From Cytobacillus oceanisediminis (GTDB lineage Bacteria > Bacillota > Bacilli > Bacillales > Cytobacillaceae), in NCBI RefSeq assembly GCF_003182355.1, contig NZ_QGTW01000009.1, forward strand, positions 124,001-188,000: DNA of 64,000 nucleotides, given 5' to 3'. A model generated the notes under the pieces. It was not told the DNA's origin. It ran no database searches and worked only from the letters and a program-made list of their open reading frames with translations. Position 1 is the stretch's first letter; each line of letters opens with the position of its first letter. Positions 17,782 to 27,243 of this stretch are shown piece by piece. The position numbers were made by a program, and so were the translations under genes.

Positions 17782-19458
17782 ATGGAGGCAGATAAACTTC
17801 CGTTTCCGTTCTTTATCGCTTCTCCTGACGATTGCATCTCCTATTGCAATGAATTCTTCCGGCATAGCCTATCTATTGCTGAAATCGATCATATGTATAT
17901 TCGGGACGTCTTTGAAAGCTGGGTTGAGTTAAGGGGAGGACAGCTGATTCATGGGTCTTATCAGAATAAGGATTGTATTTTCATTAAAAGCAGGCTGCCT
18001 GATTCAGAAGAAATCGTCTATATTGGAACGTTTTCCTCTGAGCTGACATCCTTAATTGAGGAGCTGCGGGAAGCGAAGCGTGTGAATTGGGAGCTTGATG
18101 CTACGATTGAAAATTCTTATGACGGCATTTATATTACGAATAAGGAAGGCATTACGATAAAAACGAATTCTGCGATTGAAAGATTAACTGGGATTCCAAA
18201 AGAATACTATATAGGGAAAAAAGTCGATGCTTTAATGAAGAGAGGGATTCTGAAAAATTCCGTAACACACCAGGTCCTGGATAAAAAACGAAGCGTTTCC
18301 CTTGTCCAGCAAAACTTCTTGGGGAAAGAAGTCCTGTTAACCGGAAATCCCGTTTTTAATGAGGAAGGTGAAATACAAAGCATTGTTACCAATATTCGGG
18401 ATTTATCCGAGTTGAATGACCTTCAGTCGGCTCTATTAGAAGCGAATCAATTAAATAATAGCTACAAAAAGGAAATCGAGAGGCTTAAAGGAAGGTCCTA
18501 CGGGGCTAAGGATGTTGTCATCAGAAGCAAAGTGATGAAAAGGGTTTATGACACTGCTTCCAGAATATCCAATGTTGATGCTACTGTGCTGATTCTCGGT
18601 GAAACCGGGACTGGGAAAGATGTTCTCGCACGGTATATTTATGACCAAAGTGATAGAAGCAGAAGCGGTGATTTGATAAAGATTAATTGCGGGGCCATTC
18701 CGACTGACTTGCTGGAATCAGAGTTATTTGGATATGAAGCCGGTGCGTTTACGGGTGCCAGTACAAAAGGGAAGGCCGGCATGTTTGAGATGGCCGATAA
18801 AGGAGTTCTCTTTCTTGATGAGGTAGGTGAGCTGCCCCTTCAATTGCAGGTTAAACTCTTGAGAACCCTCCAGGAGCAGGAGGTACAGCGGATTGGTGGA
18901 ACCAGACCGAAGAAAGTGAATGTACGCATCATCGCTGCAACAAACAGAAACTTAAAGGAAATGGTTTTGAATGGAGATTTTCGTGAAGATTTGTTTTATC
19001 GTCTGAATGTGATTCCGATTTCAATTCCTCCTCTTAGTGATCGAAAAGATGAAATTCTGCCGCTTGCCGAATATTATCTTGAATTAAAGAACTCCCAATA
19101 TAGAGTACATAAAAAGCTTTCTTCCGGTCTTAAAGAGTTTTTTTATCATTACACATGGCCAGGGAATATTCGTGAACTAGCAAACTTAATTGAGAGAATG
19201 GTTCTTATTACGGATGAAGATAATCTGCTCCTAAGTCATCTGCCTGCAGAATATAAGAATAAGAATGGGGAAGCCATTGAAGTAAATGAAATGATGACGC
19301 TAAAGCAAGCAGCAGAATTGGCGGAGGAGAAAGTTCTTCAGCTGGCTGTCAAAAAATACAGCACAACATATGAACTGGCAGAAGCACTTGATACAAGTCA
19401 GCCGACAATAGTAAGAAAATTAAAAAAGTATAATTTGAATTTTATGAATAAAGAATAA
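17782..19458 (+). CDS. Sigma-54-dependent activator (PAS-AAA+-Fis)
   Basis: Bacterial enhancer-binding protein of 558 residues. Residues 1-75 look like a small sensory domain and about 105-215 a PAS domain (NSYDGIYITNKEGITIKTNS). The AAA+ core has Walker A G273ETGTGKD, the sigma-54 contact loop GAFTGA at 321-326, Walker B FLDEVGEL and the RENLKEMV/DLFYRLNVIPI segment. The C-terminal 45 residues form a Fis-type helix-turn-helix (TTYELAEALDTSQPTIVRKL). There is no receiver domain, so activation is probably by a ligand at the sensory/PAS part. A RBS GAGGTGATCC precedes ATG 17782. It is almost certainly the activator of the -24/-12 promoter at 20587. Confidence 0.95.
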   Translation: MEADKLPFPFFIASPDDCISYCNEFFRHSLSIAEIDHMYIRDVFESWVELRGGQLIHGSYQNKDCIFIKSRLPDSEEIVYIGTFSSELTSLIEELREAKRVNWELDATIENSYDGIYITNKEGITIKTNSAIERLTGIPKEYYIGKKVDALMKRGILKNSVTHQVLDKKRSVSLVQQNFLGKEVLLTGNPVFNEEGEIQSIVTNIRDLSELNDLQSALLEANQLNNSYKKEIERLKGRSYGAKDVVIRSKVMKRVYDTASRISNVDATVLILGETGTGKDVLARYIYDQSDRSRSGDLIKINCGAIPTDLLESELFGYEAGAFTGASTKGKAGMFEMADKGVLFLDEVGELPLQLQVKLLRTLQEQEVQRIGGTRPKKVNVRIIAATNRNLKEMVLNGDFREDLFYRLNVIPISIPPLSDRKDEILPLAEYYLELKNSQYRVHKKLSSGLKEFFYHYTWPGNIRELANLIERMVLITDEDNLLLSHLPAEYKNKNGEAIEVNEMMTLKQAAELAEEKVLQLAVKKYSTTYELAEALDTSQPTIVRKLKKYNLNFMNKE

Positions 19459-19469
19459 AGGAGGCACTT

Positions 19470-20378
19470 ATGAAAATTGGAATAATGGGAACTGGAGCTG
19501 TCGGGGGTTTTTTTGGGAGTTTGCTGAAGAGGTCGGGCCATGAGGTAATCTTTATTGCCAGAGGGAAAAATTTGGAGAAAATGCAGCAGGAAGGTTTGAA
19601 GGTTTATAAAGATAATGAACTAATCCATGTGGACGGCAGTTTTTCAAATGATGTAAACGATTTAAAAGGATCCAACCTTATCTTATTTTGCGTAAAATCT
19701 GTTGATACACTTGAGGCTGCCCGCCAGATTGCAGAAGCATGCGGTCCGGAAACCCATATTTTAACGCTGCAGAACGGAGTAAGCAATGAAGAAATATTAA
19801 GCTCTGTGTTTGGCCCGGAACGGGTATTCTCTGCTGCCACTTATGTGCAGGCCGAAACGAAGGGCCCCGGAGTGATTCAGCAAGCCGGATTTTATCAGCT
19901 TGTTTTTGGAACCTTGCATGCATCGGGAGAAGATGACAGCCGCCGATATGCAGAGCTGTTTACGAAATCGGATATCCCTGCTAAAGTATCGGATCATATC
20001 TTACAAGCAAAATGGAAAAAGTATATTTGGAACATCACCTTTAATCCTTTATCAGCTGTTACTGGTGCTTCTGTTGGCGATATTTTGGACAGCCCGGAAC
20101 TGAAAAAGCTGGCAAAAGGAATTTGTGAGGAAGGTATCGAGGTGGCCGGCAAACTCGGGCTTAGCTTCCCTCCCTCCTATTCTGAAGACCTCATTATTCG
20201 CTCAGAAAGGGCAAAGAGCCATAAAACATCCATGCTCCAAGATTTGTTAAACGGCAAGAAATTAGAGACAGATGCTTTGACAGGCTATCTCATTCGGAAA
20301 GCTGAAGAAAGGGAAGTTTCAGTGCCATACACAGAAACCATACACAGTCTCCTCAAATTTTTGGAAAGAAAAGCATAA
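19470..20378 (+). CDS. 2-dehydropantoate 2-reductase-family oxidoreductase
   Basis: NAD(P)H-dependent reductase of the ketopantoate reductase family, 302 residues. The N-terminal Rossmann motif is MKIGIMGTGAVGGFFGSLLK. K-x-x-K-Y-I-W-N-I-T-F-N-P-L-S-A (residues about 180-200) carries the catalytic lysine region, and the C-terminal helical domain follows. It is 11 nt after the activator gene with an AAAGGAGG site, hence in the same operon, and ahead of the catabolic operon. That location suggests a role on a keto or hydroxy acid of the pathway rather than pantothenate synthesis, but a PanE function cannot be excluded. Confidence 0.88.
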   Translation: MKIGIMGTGAVGGFFGSLLKRSGHEVIFIARGKNLEKMQQEGLKVYKDNELIHVDGSFSNDVNDLKGSNLILFCVKSVDTLEAARQIAEACGPETHILTLQNGVSNEEILSSVFGPERVFSAATYVQAETKGPGVIQQAGFYQLVFGTLHASGEDDSRRYAELFTKSDIPAKVSDHILQAKWKKYIWNITFNPLSAVTGASVGDILDSPELKKLAKGICEEGIEVAGKLGLSFPPSYSEDLIIRSERAKSHKTSMLQDLLNGKKLETDALTGYLIRKAEEREVSVPYTETIHSLLKFLERKA

Positions 20379-20391
20379 TGAATTAATCGCC

Positions 20392-20422
20392 AACCGCTAT
20401 TTAATAAAAATAGCGGTTTTCT
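20392..20422 (+). terminator. Terminator after the activator operon
   Basis: AACCGCTATTT, loop, AAATAGCGGTT followed by TTCTTATTTT. It separates the regulator operon from the sigma-54 promoter region. Confidence 0.88.
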
Positions 20423-20441
20423 TATTTTGGCAAATGATGAA

Positions 20442-20459
20442 TGATTCAAAAAAGAATTC
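20442..20459. promoter_or_regulatory. Upstream activator site 1 (imperfect)
   Basis: TGATTCAAAAAAGAATTC, an imperfect version of the two palindromes downstream. Its centre is 20 bp (two helical turns) from site 2, so both could be bound on one DNA face. Confidence 0.55.
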
Positions 20460-20461
20460 GG

Positions 20462-20479
20462 TGATTCAATTTTGAATCA
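20462..20479. promoter_or_regulatory. Upstream activator site 2
   Basis: Perfect 18-bp palindrome TGATTCAATTTTGAATCA (TGATTCA-N4-TGAATCA) about 130 bp upstream of the -12 element, the usual range for enhancer-binding proteins. Confidence 0.8.
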
Positions 20480-20518
20480 TGCGGTACAAACTCATAATAT
20501 GTCAAACTTTCTATCTTT

Positions 20519-20536
20519 TGATTCATTAATGAATCA
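20519..20536. promoter_or_regulatory. Upstream activator site 3
   Basis: Perfect 18-bp palindrome TGATTCATTAATGAATCA, same arms as site 2, about 73 bp upstream of the -12 element. Confidence 0.8.
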
Positions 20537-20586
20537 ATTTATTTTTAAAAATATTCAAACTATTGTAAATGAAGGGTTTTCAGACT

Positions 20587-20602
20587 TGGCACAGTTATTG
20601 CA
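20587..20602 (+). promoter_or_regulatory. Sigma-54 (-24/-12) promoter
   Basis: TGGCACAGTTATTGCA: GG at 20588-20589 and GC at 20600-20601 with the required 10-nt spacing, matching TGGCAC-N5-TTGCA. It lies 38 nt before the first structural gene and downstream of three activator sites and the activator gene itself. Confidence 0.92.
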
Positions 20603-20640
20603 TATTGATTTATATAAATAAAATGGGGGAGGACATACAT

Positions 20641-21789
20641 ATGATTGCAGCACTTCCGCAGGAAATTGAACAAATGAAACAAATGGTTAAAAGCTTTGTA
20701 GAAAGGGAGGTTGAGCCTTTTGCCCAGCAGATTGAAGATGAGGACAGAATTCCGCAGCACCTGATTGAGCAGGCAAAAGAATTGGGCCTCTTCGGAATGA
20801 GCATTCCCGAGGAATATGGCGGTATCGGATTAAATGCTGTTGGCAAAGCAGTTGTCCTTGAACAATTGGGGAGAACACACAACGGCTTCGTCAGCCTGAT
20901 CAGTGCCCATACCGGAATTGGCAGCACAGGACTCGTTAAGCTTGCCTCTGAGTACTTGAAACAAAAGTATTTGCCTGATATGGCGGCAGGAAGAAAAATT
21001 GCTGCATTCGCTCTTTCTGAGCCTGGTGCTGGATCAGATGCCACTAATTTGGCAACACGCGCAGAGAAAAAGGGAAGTAATTGGATTATTAATGGAACAA
21101 AGCATTTTATCACAAACGCACCAGTGGCAGATGTTTTTACCGTTTTTGCCTTAACTGACAAAGAAAAAGGTGCCAAAGGAGGCATCACAGCCTTCCTGGT
21201 TGAAAAGAATTTCCCCGGATTCACAATTGGAAAGCAGGATAAAAAAATGGGTTTAAGAGGTTCATACACGGCCCAGCTGATTTTTGAAGATTGTGTTGTA
21301 CCAGAGGAAAATGTAATTGGCCAAGTCGGCATGGGATATATTTCAGCACTGAAAATTCTTGGCGAAGGACGTGTAGGACTGGCTGCAAGATCAGTCGGAT
21401 CGTGTGATAAATTGATCGAACTCTCCTCCTCTTATGCAAAAGAAAGAATCCAGTTCGGGAAGCCAATTGCAGACAATCAGGCTATCCAGTGGATGCTGGC
21501 TGACATGGCGACGGAAACAGAGGCTGCAAGGGCATTGACATTGCGCGCAGCGATGATGATTGATGAAGGAAAAAAAGTGATCAAAGAAGCCTCGATGGCC
21601 AAGTTATTTGCGTCTGAAGTTTTTAATAAAGTAGCTGACAAAGCTGTACAAATTCATGGAGGGATGGGATACGTTTCCGACTATCCGGTGGAACGTTTTT
21701 ATCGGGATGCAAGGATTACAAAGATTTATGAAGGAACAAACGAAATTCAGCGTCTGATTATTGCAAGAAGAATTCTGGAAGAGGTTTGA
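20641..21789 (+). CDS. Acyl-CoA dehydrogenase
   Basis: FAD enzyme of 382 residues introducing a C2-C3 double bond into an acyl-CoA and passing electrons to ETF. AFALSEPGAGSDATNL and the HFITNAPVADVFTV segment form the FAD/substrate part; IYEGTNEIQRLIIAR holds the catalytic glutamate. ATG 20641 (GGGGGAGGA upstream) is chosen; the longer frame upstream runs back through the sigma-54 promoter and is not coding. First gene of the sigma-54 operon. It closely resembles the second acyl-CoA dehydrogenase at 30838, suggesting two substrates or two rounds of the pathway. Confidence 0.94.
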   Translation: MIAALPQEIEQMKQMVKSFVEREVEPFAQQIEDEDRIPQHLIEQAKELGLFGMSIPEEYGGIGLNAVGKAVVLEQLGRTHNGFVSLISAHTGIGSTGLVKLASEYLKQKYLPDMAAGRKIAAFALSEPGAGSDATNLATRAEKKGSNWIINGTKHFITNAPVADVFTVFALTDKEKGAKGGITAFLVEKNFPGFTIGKQDKKMGLRGSYTAQLIFEDCVVPEENVIGQVGMGYISALKILGEGRVGLAARSVGSCDKLIELSSSYAKERIQFGKPIADNQAIQWMLADMATETEAARALTLRAAMMIDEGKKVIKEASMAKLFASEVFNKVADKAVQIHGGMGYVSDYPVERFYRDARITKIYEGTNEIQRLIIARRILEEV

Positions 21790-21795
21790 TGAAGG

Positions 21796-22572
21796 ATGGC
21801 AAACCAAAAAGAATTGTTCAATATCAAAAGCAAAGTTGCCTTGATCACCGGCGGGGGAAGGGGGCTTGGCCGGCAAATGGCCGAAATATTTGCTTCCTCC
21901 GGCTGCCATATCGCCGTTTGTTCGCGTAAGCTTGAACAGTGCGAAGAGACCGCCAGAACCTTAGCTGAAACATTCGGTATTCAGGCTAAAGGGTATGCCT
22001 GCAATATCCAAAATGAAAACGATGTCAAAGAAACGGTAAGGCAGGTAATATCCGATTTCGGACAGATTGACATACTCGTAAACAACAGTGGTGCCACCTG
22101 GGGAGCAGCAGTTGAAGAAATGCCTCTCAATGCCTGGGAAAAAGTGATGAACGTTAATCTAACTGGGATGTTTCTTATTACAAAGGAAGTAGGAAGGCAT
22201 ATGATCGAACGGCAATCAGGCAAAATTATCAACATTGGTTCTGTAGCTGGTTTAAAAGCAGAGCCGCCTCAGGTGCTGAATGCAATTGGCTATAGCACAA
22301 GCAAGGCAGCTGTCCATCACTTTACGAAAGACCTTGCCCGTAAATGGGGTCAGTATAATATTCATGTCAATGCGATTGCACCTGGATTTTTCCCGACAAA
22401 AATGACAAACCATGTTCTGAGCGAAAAAGGGGATGAAATCAGGAAGCATAATCCGCTCGGCAGAATTGGGGATGATGATGCCTTAAAGGGCGCTGCCCTT
22501 TTTTTCGCCAGCCCTGCCAGTGCATTTGTGACTGGCCAAATTCTGGCAGTTGATGGCGGCAGCTCGCTTTAG
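21796..22572 (+). CDS. SDR family oxidoreductase
   Basis: Classical short-chain dehydrogenase/reductase of 258 residues: TGGGRGLGRQ nucleotide loop, NNSGA in place of the commoner NNAGA, and the catalytic YSTSK. The style is that of gluconate-5-dehydrogenase-like or 3-ketoacyl reductases. It starts 6 nt after the acyl-CoA dehydrogenase stop with only GAAGG adjacent to the ATG, so translation is probably coupled. A close paralogue sits at 47064, again directly behind an acyl-CoA dehydrogenase gene. Confidence 0.9.
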   Translation: MANQKELFNIKSKVALITGGGRGLGRQMAEIFASSGCHIAVCSRKLEQCEETARTLAETFGIQAKGYACNIQNENDVKETVRQVISDFGQIDILVNNSGATWGAAVEEMPLNAWEKVMNVNLTGMFLITKEVGRHMIERQSGKIINIGSVAGLKAEPPQVLNAIGYSTSKAAVHHFTKDLARKWGQYNIHVNAIAPGFFPTKMTNHVLSEKGDEIRKHNPLGRIGDDDALKGAALFFASPASAFVTGQILAVDGGSSL

Positions 22573-22608
22573 TCCGTCAGTATTATAACCGTTAAGGGAG
22601 GGATAATG

Positions 22609-24564
22609 ATGGTTCAAGTACAGGAGTCTAAAATCATTGATACTTCTATAAAAGTGAAACCCGCCTATATTGAAGAACTATGGCATTCCCGAAAGGAGGG
22701 GTGGAATAATACCAGGGTATTTTTGCTGATTATTTCGCTGCTGGCAATCGGGATGTCGGTTTTTCATGTTTATACGGCAGGATTTGGAACTCTGCCTTCA
22801 TGGGAACAGCGAAGCATTCACGTTGTCTGGGCCTTGCTTTTGATATTTCTGTTATTCCCGTTTAGAAAAGGCAAGAAATTTGGTGCAATAGATGTTCTGT
22901 TTGTCATCCTCACTCTTGCCATAGGCGCCTATTGTCTGTTTGGAGCTGAAGGAATACAGAGCAGGCAGGGGAACGTGGGTCAGTATGATATGATATTTGG
23001 CACGATTTTAATTGCCCTTGTGCTAGAAGCAACCCGAAGGACGAATGGGCTGGCTATGATGCTGATTGGATTGTTATTTCTTGTTTATATTTTTTTCGGG
23101 CAATACTTCCCAGGCATCCTAGCGCATCCGGGTGCAAGATACGGCAAGATGATAGACCAGATGTTTAATAGTACGCTTGGTATTTTCAGCTCGCCCATCT
23201 ATGTGAGTTCGACGATCCTGGTGCTGTTTGTTGTGTTTGGATCGTTTTTGATGAAATCGGGAGGAGGGCAGTTTTTTACCAACTTTGCTTTTGGTGCACT
23301 TGGGAAAAAAACGGGGGGTCCTGCCCTTTCCGCGGTTGGTGCAAGCGCCCTTGTTTCTACGATTACAGGAAATGGAGCCGCTAATGCAGCCATAACTGGT
23401 TCTTTTACGATCCCGTTGATGAAAAAGCTCGGCTATTCCAGGAAATTTGCCGGGGCAGTTGAGGCTGTAGCCTCTCAGGGCGGACAAATTATGCCGCCAA
23501 TCATGGGGGCATCGGTATTCATCATGGCGGAAGCTACCGGTGTTCCTTATATTAAACTGGCATTATATGCGCTCATTCCCGCGATTATCTATTTCCTGAT
23601 TGCTGGCTTTATCGTCTATTTCCATGCTAAGCGCCTAAAGCTTGCGGGCATTCCGGAAGAGCAGCTGCCTGATCCAAAGAAGATCCTTTTGCGGGAAGGG
23701 TATTTGTTTTTGCCAATCTTCATCATTATTGGCTTAATGATGTACGGGTACAGCCCGATGAAAGCAGGGTTTTATGCGATCCTGCTGACTATCGCCATCA
23801 GCTGGATCAGGAAGTCAACAAGGATGAACCTTTTATCCATCCTGGCAGCGCTTGAAGACGGGATTCGCGGGTCACTGGCAGTCATTGCCGCCTGTGCGAC
23901 AGCCGGCATTATTGTCGGGGCAGTATCTCTTACAGGACTGGGCCTTAATTTTTCAAGATTTGTCATTGACCTTGCAGGCGGCCAATTGTTTCCGCTGCTT
24001 CTCTTAATTGGCTTAGCGTCCATTGTGCTGGGAATGGGGATGCCAACTGTTTCAGCCTATGTCATTCTCGCAGTTTTGGGAGTGCCGGCACTAACCGACG
24101 CGGGTGTCAATTTGATTGCAGCCCACATGTTTGTCTTTTATTTTGGAGTCCTGTCAGGCTTGACGCCGCCTGTTGCCATTACTGCTTACACAACAGCGGG
24201 AATAGCCGGATCTAACCCTAACGCTACAGCCTTCTACGCAATCCGGATCGGTGCAGGTGGATTTCTTATCCCCTTCATTTTCGTCTATAATCCGCAGCTG
24301 TTACTTCAGGAAGGAAGTGTCTTTGGAATTACGCTCGCGGTTGTAAGCGCTTTATTCAGCTGCTTTATTTTTTCTGCGGCAACAGAAAATTATCTGGTCA
24401 ATGAAATGAACTTGGTGCAGCGGGCTTTGCTGTTTATTTCTTCCTTTACATTGGTTGTGCCAGGTTTACTTTCGGATATTGCGGGCATAGCCATTTTCAT
24501 CCTCGTTTATTTCATGAACAAACGGACGTCTGCAGCAGGCAATGCAAAAGAATTGAATGCTTAG
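22609..24564 (+). CDS. TRAP transporter fused permease (TAXI type)
   Basis: Membrane protein of 651 residues with small and large TRAP subunits fused: four N-terminal helices, then a DctM-like domain from about residue 130 with SALVSTITGNGAANAAITGSF, VASQGGQIMPPIMGAS and GMGMPTVSAYVILA. Uses an ion gradient to import a carboxylate delivered by the binding protein encoded next. ATG 22609 is preferred over 22606 by spacing to GGGAGGG. Presence inside the beta-oxidation operon says that it brings in the pathway's substrate. Confidence 0.93.
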   Translation: MVQVQESKIIDTSIKVKPAYIEELWHSRKEGWNNTRVFLLIISLLAIGMSVFHVYTAGFGTLPSWEQRSIHVVWALLLIFLLFPFRKGKKFGAIDVLFVILTLAIGAYCLFGAEGIQSRQGNVGQYDMIFGTILIALVLEATRRTNGLAMMLIGLLFLVYIFFGQYFPGILAHPGARYGKMIDQMFNSTLGIFSSPIYVSSTILVLFVVFGSFLMKSGGGQFFTNFAFGALGKKTGGPALSAVGASALVSTITGNGAANAAITGSFTIPLMKKLGYSRKFAGAVEAVASQGGQIMPPIMGASVFIMAEATGVPYIKLALYALIPAIIYFLIAGFIVYFHAKRLKLAGIPEEQLPDPKKILLREGYLFLPIFIIIGLMMYGYSPMKAGFYAILLTIAISWIRKSTRMNLLSILAALEDGIRGSLAVIAACATAGIIVGAVSLTGLGLNFSRFVIDLAGGQLFPLLLLIGLASIVLGMGMPTVSAYVILAVLGVPALTDAGVNLIAAHMFVFYFGVLSGLTPPVAITAYTTAGIAGSNPNATAFYAIRIGAGGFLIPFIFVYNPQLLLQEGSVFGITLAVVSALFSCFIFSAATENYLVNEMNLVQRALLFISSFTLVVPGLLSDIAGIAIFILVYFMNKRTSAAGNAKELNA

Positions 24565-24588
24565 TAAAGAAGGAGAGGAGAATTAATC

Positions 24589-25599
24589 ATGAAAAAATTG
24601 TCTTTAACGCTATTGCTGATTATTTGCACGTTCCTTTTGGCGGCCTGCGGTTCAGGTGGAAAAGAAGCATCTGGGGGAGAAGGAAAACTTGAAGCTCCGG
24701 GTAAATTCCTTCGAATCGGTTCAGGTCCGATGGGATCGGGCTGGTTTCCGATTACGACCATTATGTCAGAGGTTTATATGGATAATTTCAGCGGATTGAA
24801 TGCATCACAAATTGAGGGCGGATCAACGGCCAACTTAAAATCAATGGATGTCGGCGATATTGAAATGGGTATTAACTATACTTCAGATTTCTCAGATGCC
24901 ATTAAAGGAGAAGGCAGCTTTGAGAAAAAGGTCGACACCATTGCAAGTGTGGCTTCATTGTACCCTGTCTATCAGACGATCGCGACTTTACAGAAATCTG
25001 AAGACATTAATTCCATTGAAGATATTGTGGATAAGCATATTTTCCTTGGTCCTAAGGATGGCGGCGGGCCAGTCGCATTCTGGCGAATGATGGAGGAGTA
25101 TGGAATTAACGAGGAGAAAATCAAGAAAGCCGGCGGCAAAATTTCCTATGGAAATTATAATGACGGAGCTTCCATGCTGGCAGATGGAAATGTCGATGTG
25201 TTCCTTGGAGGCGGGGCTCCAGCAATTGCATCCTTGCAGGAAATTGAAATGACAAACCCTGTAAAAGTGCTGCCGATCGATCAGGATAAACTTGAAAGCA
25301 TTAGCAAGAAGGACTACGGAATATCCTTTGAAAATCTGCCTGCCGGAACCTATAAAGGCCAGGAGAAGGATATTCCAACCTATACGGCCGTTTCAATGCT
25401 TACAGTTCAAAAAGAGCTGGATGAGGAATATGTTTACAATCTTACAAAATTATTTTGGGACAATATGAGTGCCTTTGAAAAGCAAATACCTGAACGGGCA
25501 AAGCATTTCACTCTGGATACTGTTCTTGATGGTATTGACCCTGAAACTCTTCATCCTGGCGCGAAGAAATATTATGAAGAAAAAGGGGCCCTTAAATAA
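24589..25599 (+). CDS. TAXI family TRAP solute-binding lipoprotein
   Basis: Extracytoplasmic binding protein of 336 residues. The signal peptide ends in the lipobox LLAAC with the lipidated cysteine at 20. The mature part begins with a flexible G/S/E linker and then FLRIGSGPMGSGWFPITTIM and QIEGGSTANLKSMDVGDIEMGI, hallmarks of TAXI proteins. It works with the fused permease 24 nt upstream. The usual ligands of the family are small carboxylates; the ligand here is unknown. Confidence 0.92.
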   Translation: MKKLSLTLLLIICTFLLAACGSGGKEASGGEGKLEAPGKFLRIGSGPMGSGWFPITTIMSEVYMDNFSGLNASQIEGGSTANLKSMDVGDIEMGINYTSDFSDAIKGEGSFEKKVDTIASVASLYPVYQTIATLQKSEDINSIEDIVDKHIFLGPKDGGGPVAFWRMMEEYGINEEKIKKAGGKISYGNYNDGASMLADGNVDVFLGGGAPAIASLQEIEMTNPVKVLPIDQDKLESISKKDYGISFENLPAGTYKGQEKDIPTYTAVSMLTVQKELDEEYVYNLTKLFWDNMSAFEKQIPERAKHFTLDTVLDGIDPETLHPGAKKYYEEKGALK

Positions 25600-25620
25600 A
25601 AATAAGGAGGTGAGGAACCC

Positions 25621-27243
25621 TTGCATAATCTAAAGAACCGGCCATGGTTTAAGCATTATCAGCAAAATGCCAACATTGAAATTACCGAAATTCCTCTTTA
25701 TCGGGTACTGGAACAATCGGTCCTTCATTACGGAGATAAGACGGCAATTATTTTTGAAAATGAAAAAACAACCTATCTGGAGCTGAAGGACCAGGTTGAC
25801 AGGCTTGCGGGAGGCTTGCAGGAGATGGGGTTTCAAAAGGGTGAGCGGATAGGCTTAATGCTTTCCAACCATCCAGACTACATCATCTGCTATTATGCAG
25901 CACAGGCGCTGGGTCTCACGGTCGTCCAAATCAATCCGATGTATACGGCGAGAGAACTTCTGCAGATTGTAAATGACTCACAGGTTTCCTATATCGTTGG
26001 TGATCCATTATCAAGAAAAACGATTCTCGAGGTGAACGAGCTTTACCAGTTCCGGTACATAATCGGCTCACAGTTTGAAGTCGGGAATTCGGAAGGGTGC
26101 AAAACGCTGGATGAACTGATTCCGTTCTCAGCTCCAATTGATACTCCAGCGGAAATTGATGTACATGAAGATATTGCGGTCATTCAGTATACAGGCGGCA
26201 CATCCGGGAAGACGAAAGGTGCAATGCTGACACACTACAACCTGGTTGCCAATGTGATTCAGAGTTTTAATATGTATAACGGAAATATGATTTCCGGTGA
26301 GGAAACCATTCTCACCGCAACCCCTTTATATCATGTCTACGCCATGACAAGCGCAATGAATCTTGGAATCTATATAGGAGCAAGAATCCTGCTATTTAGA
26401 AAGTTTGACGTGAATAAGGTACTTGAAAACATAAAAAAATATCGGCCTACTTTCTTTCCGGGAGTACCCAAAATGTATATTTCCTTTGTGAATCACCCGG
26501 GGATCGAGCAATACGGTTTAAATTGTCTGAAAACCTGTTCATCAGGATCGGCCCCGCTGCCTGTTGAAGTCATTAAACGATTTGAAGAATTGACAGGGGC
26601 AACGATTGGTGAAGGATTTGGATTATCAGAAGCATCCCCTTCCACCCATCGCAATCCCCCTTTTGGAATCAGAAAGGTTGCCAGTATCGGGATTCCCATG
26701 CCTGAAACGGACTGCATGATCATTGACGAAAACAAAAATGAATTAGGTCCTAAATGTGTCGGGGAATTGCTGATCAAAGGCCCTCAGATCATGAAAGGCT
26801 ACTGGAATAATGAAGAAGAAACGGCTGCAGCGCTTCAGAACGGCTGGCTTTATACAGGTGATCTCGCCATGATGGATGACGACGGCTATTTTTATATCGT
26901 TGGCCGAAAAAAGGAAATGATCATTGTAGGAGGCTTCAACATTTATCCGCAGGAAGTGGAAGGGGTCCTGTATGAACATCCGGATATCCAGGAAGCGGCT
27001 GTTGCTGGCATTCCTGATGAGGAACATGGGGAGCTGGTCAAAGCTTATGTTGTTCCAAAAAGCGGAAGGGAAATCGATATAGATGAACTTAAAGGGTATT
27101 GCTACTCAAAATTAACGCCCTATAAGGTTCCAAAAATGTTTGAGGTTCGCAGAGCACTTCCGAGGAACACTGTCGGGAAGCTTTTGAAAAGACTGCTTGT
27201 AAAAGAGGAGCTTGAGAAAGGAGAGAAGAACAATGCCGAATAA
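25621..27243 (+). CDS. Acyl-CoA ligase (AMP-forming)
   Basis: Adenylate-forming enzyme of 540 residues activating a carboxylic acid to its CoA thioester. Motifs: YTGGTSGKTKGAMLTH (P-loop), GEGFGLSEASP, YTGDLAMMDDDGYFYIVGRKKEMI (hinge) and PRNTVGKLLKR with the catalytic lysine. TTG 25621 follows AAGGAGGTGA by 10 nt. It resembles medium/long-chain ligases such as LcfA but chain length cannot be read off. Within the operon it should activate the acid imported by the TRAP system. Confidence 0.92.
   Translation: MHNLKNRPWFKHYQQNANIEITEIPLYRVLEQSVLHYGDKTAIIFENEKTTYLELKDQVDRLAGGLQEMGFQKGERIGLMLSNHPDYIICYYAAQALGLTVVQINPMYTARELLQIVNDSQVSYIVGDPLSRKTILEVNELYQFRYIIGSQFEVGNSEGCKTLDELIPFSAPIDTPAEIDVHEDIAVIQYTGGTSGKTKGAMLTHYNLVANVIQSFNMYNGNMISGEETILTATPLYHVYAMTSAMNLGIYIGARILLFRKFDVNKVLENIKKYRPTFFPGVPKMYISFVNHPGIEQYGLNCLKTCSSGSAPLPVEVIKRFEELTGATIGEGFGLSEASPSTHRNPPFGIRKVASIGIPMPETDCMIIDENKNELGPKCVGELLIKGPQIMKGYWNNEEETAAALQNGWLYTGDLAMMDDDGYFYIVGRKKEMIIVGGFNIYPQEVEGVLYEHPDIQEAAVAGIPDEEHGELVKAYVVPKSGREIDIDELKGYCYSKLTPYKVPKMFEVRRALPRNTVGKLLKRLLVKEELEKGEKNNAE

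Noticed and set aside
20569..20640. 24-residue extension of the first acyl-CoA dehydrogenase
   Set aside because: It would run across the sigma-54 promoter; ATG 20641 has a strong ribosome binding site and fits homologues.
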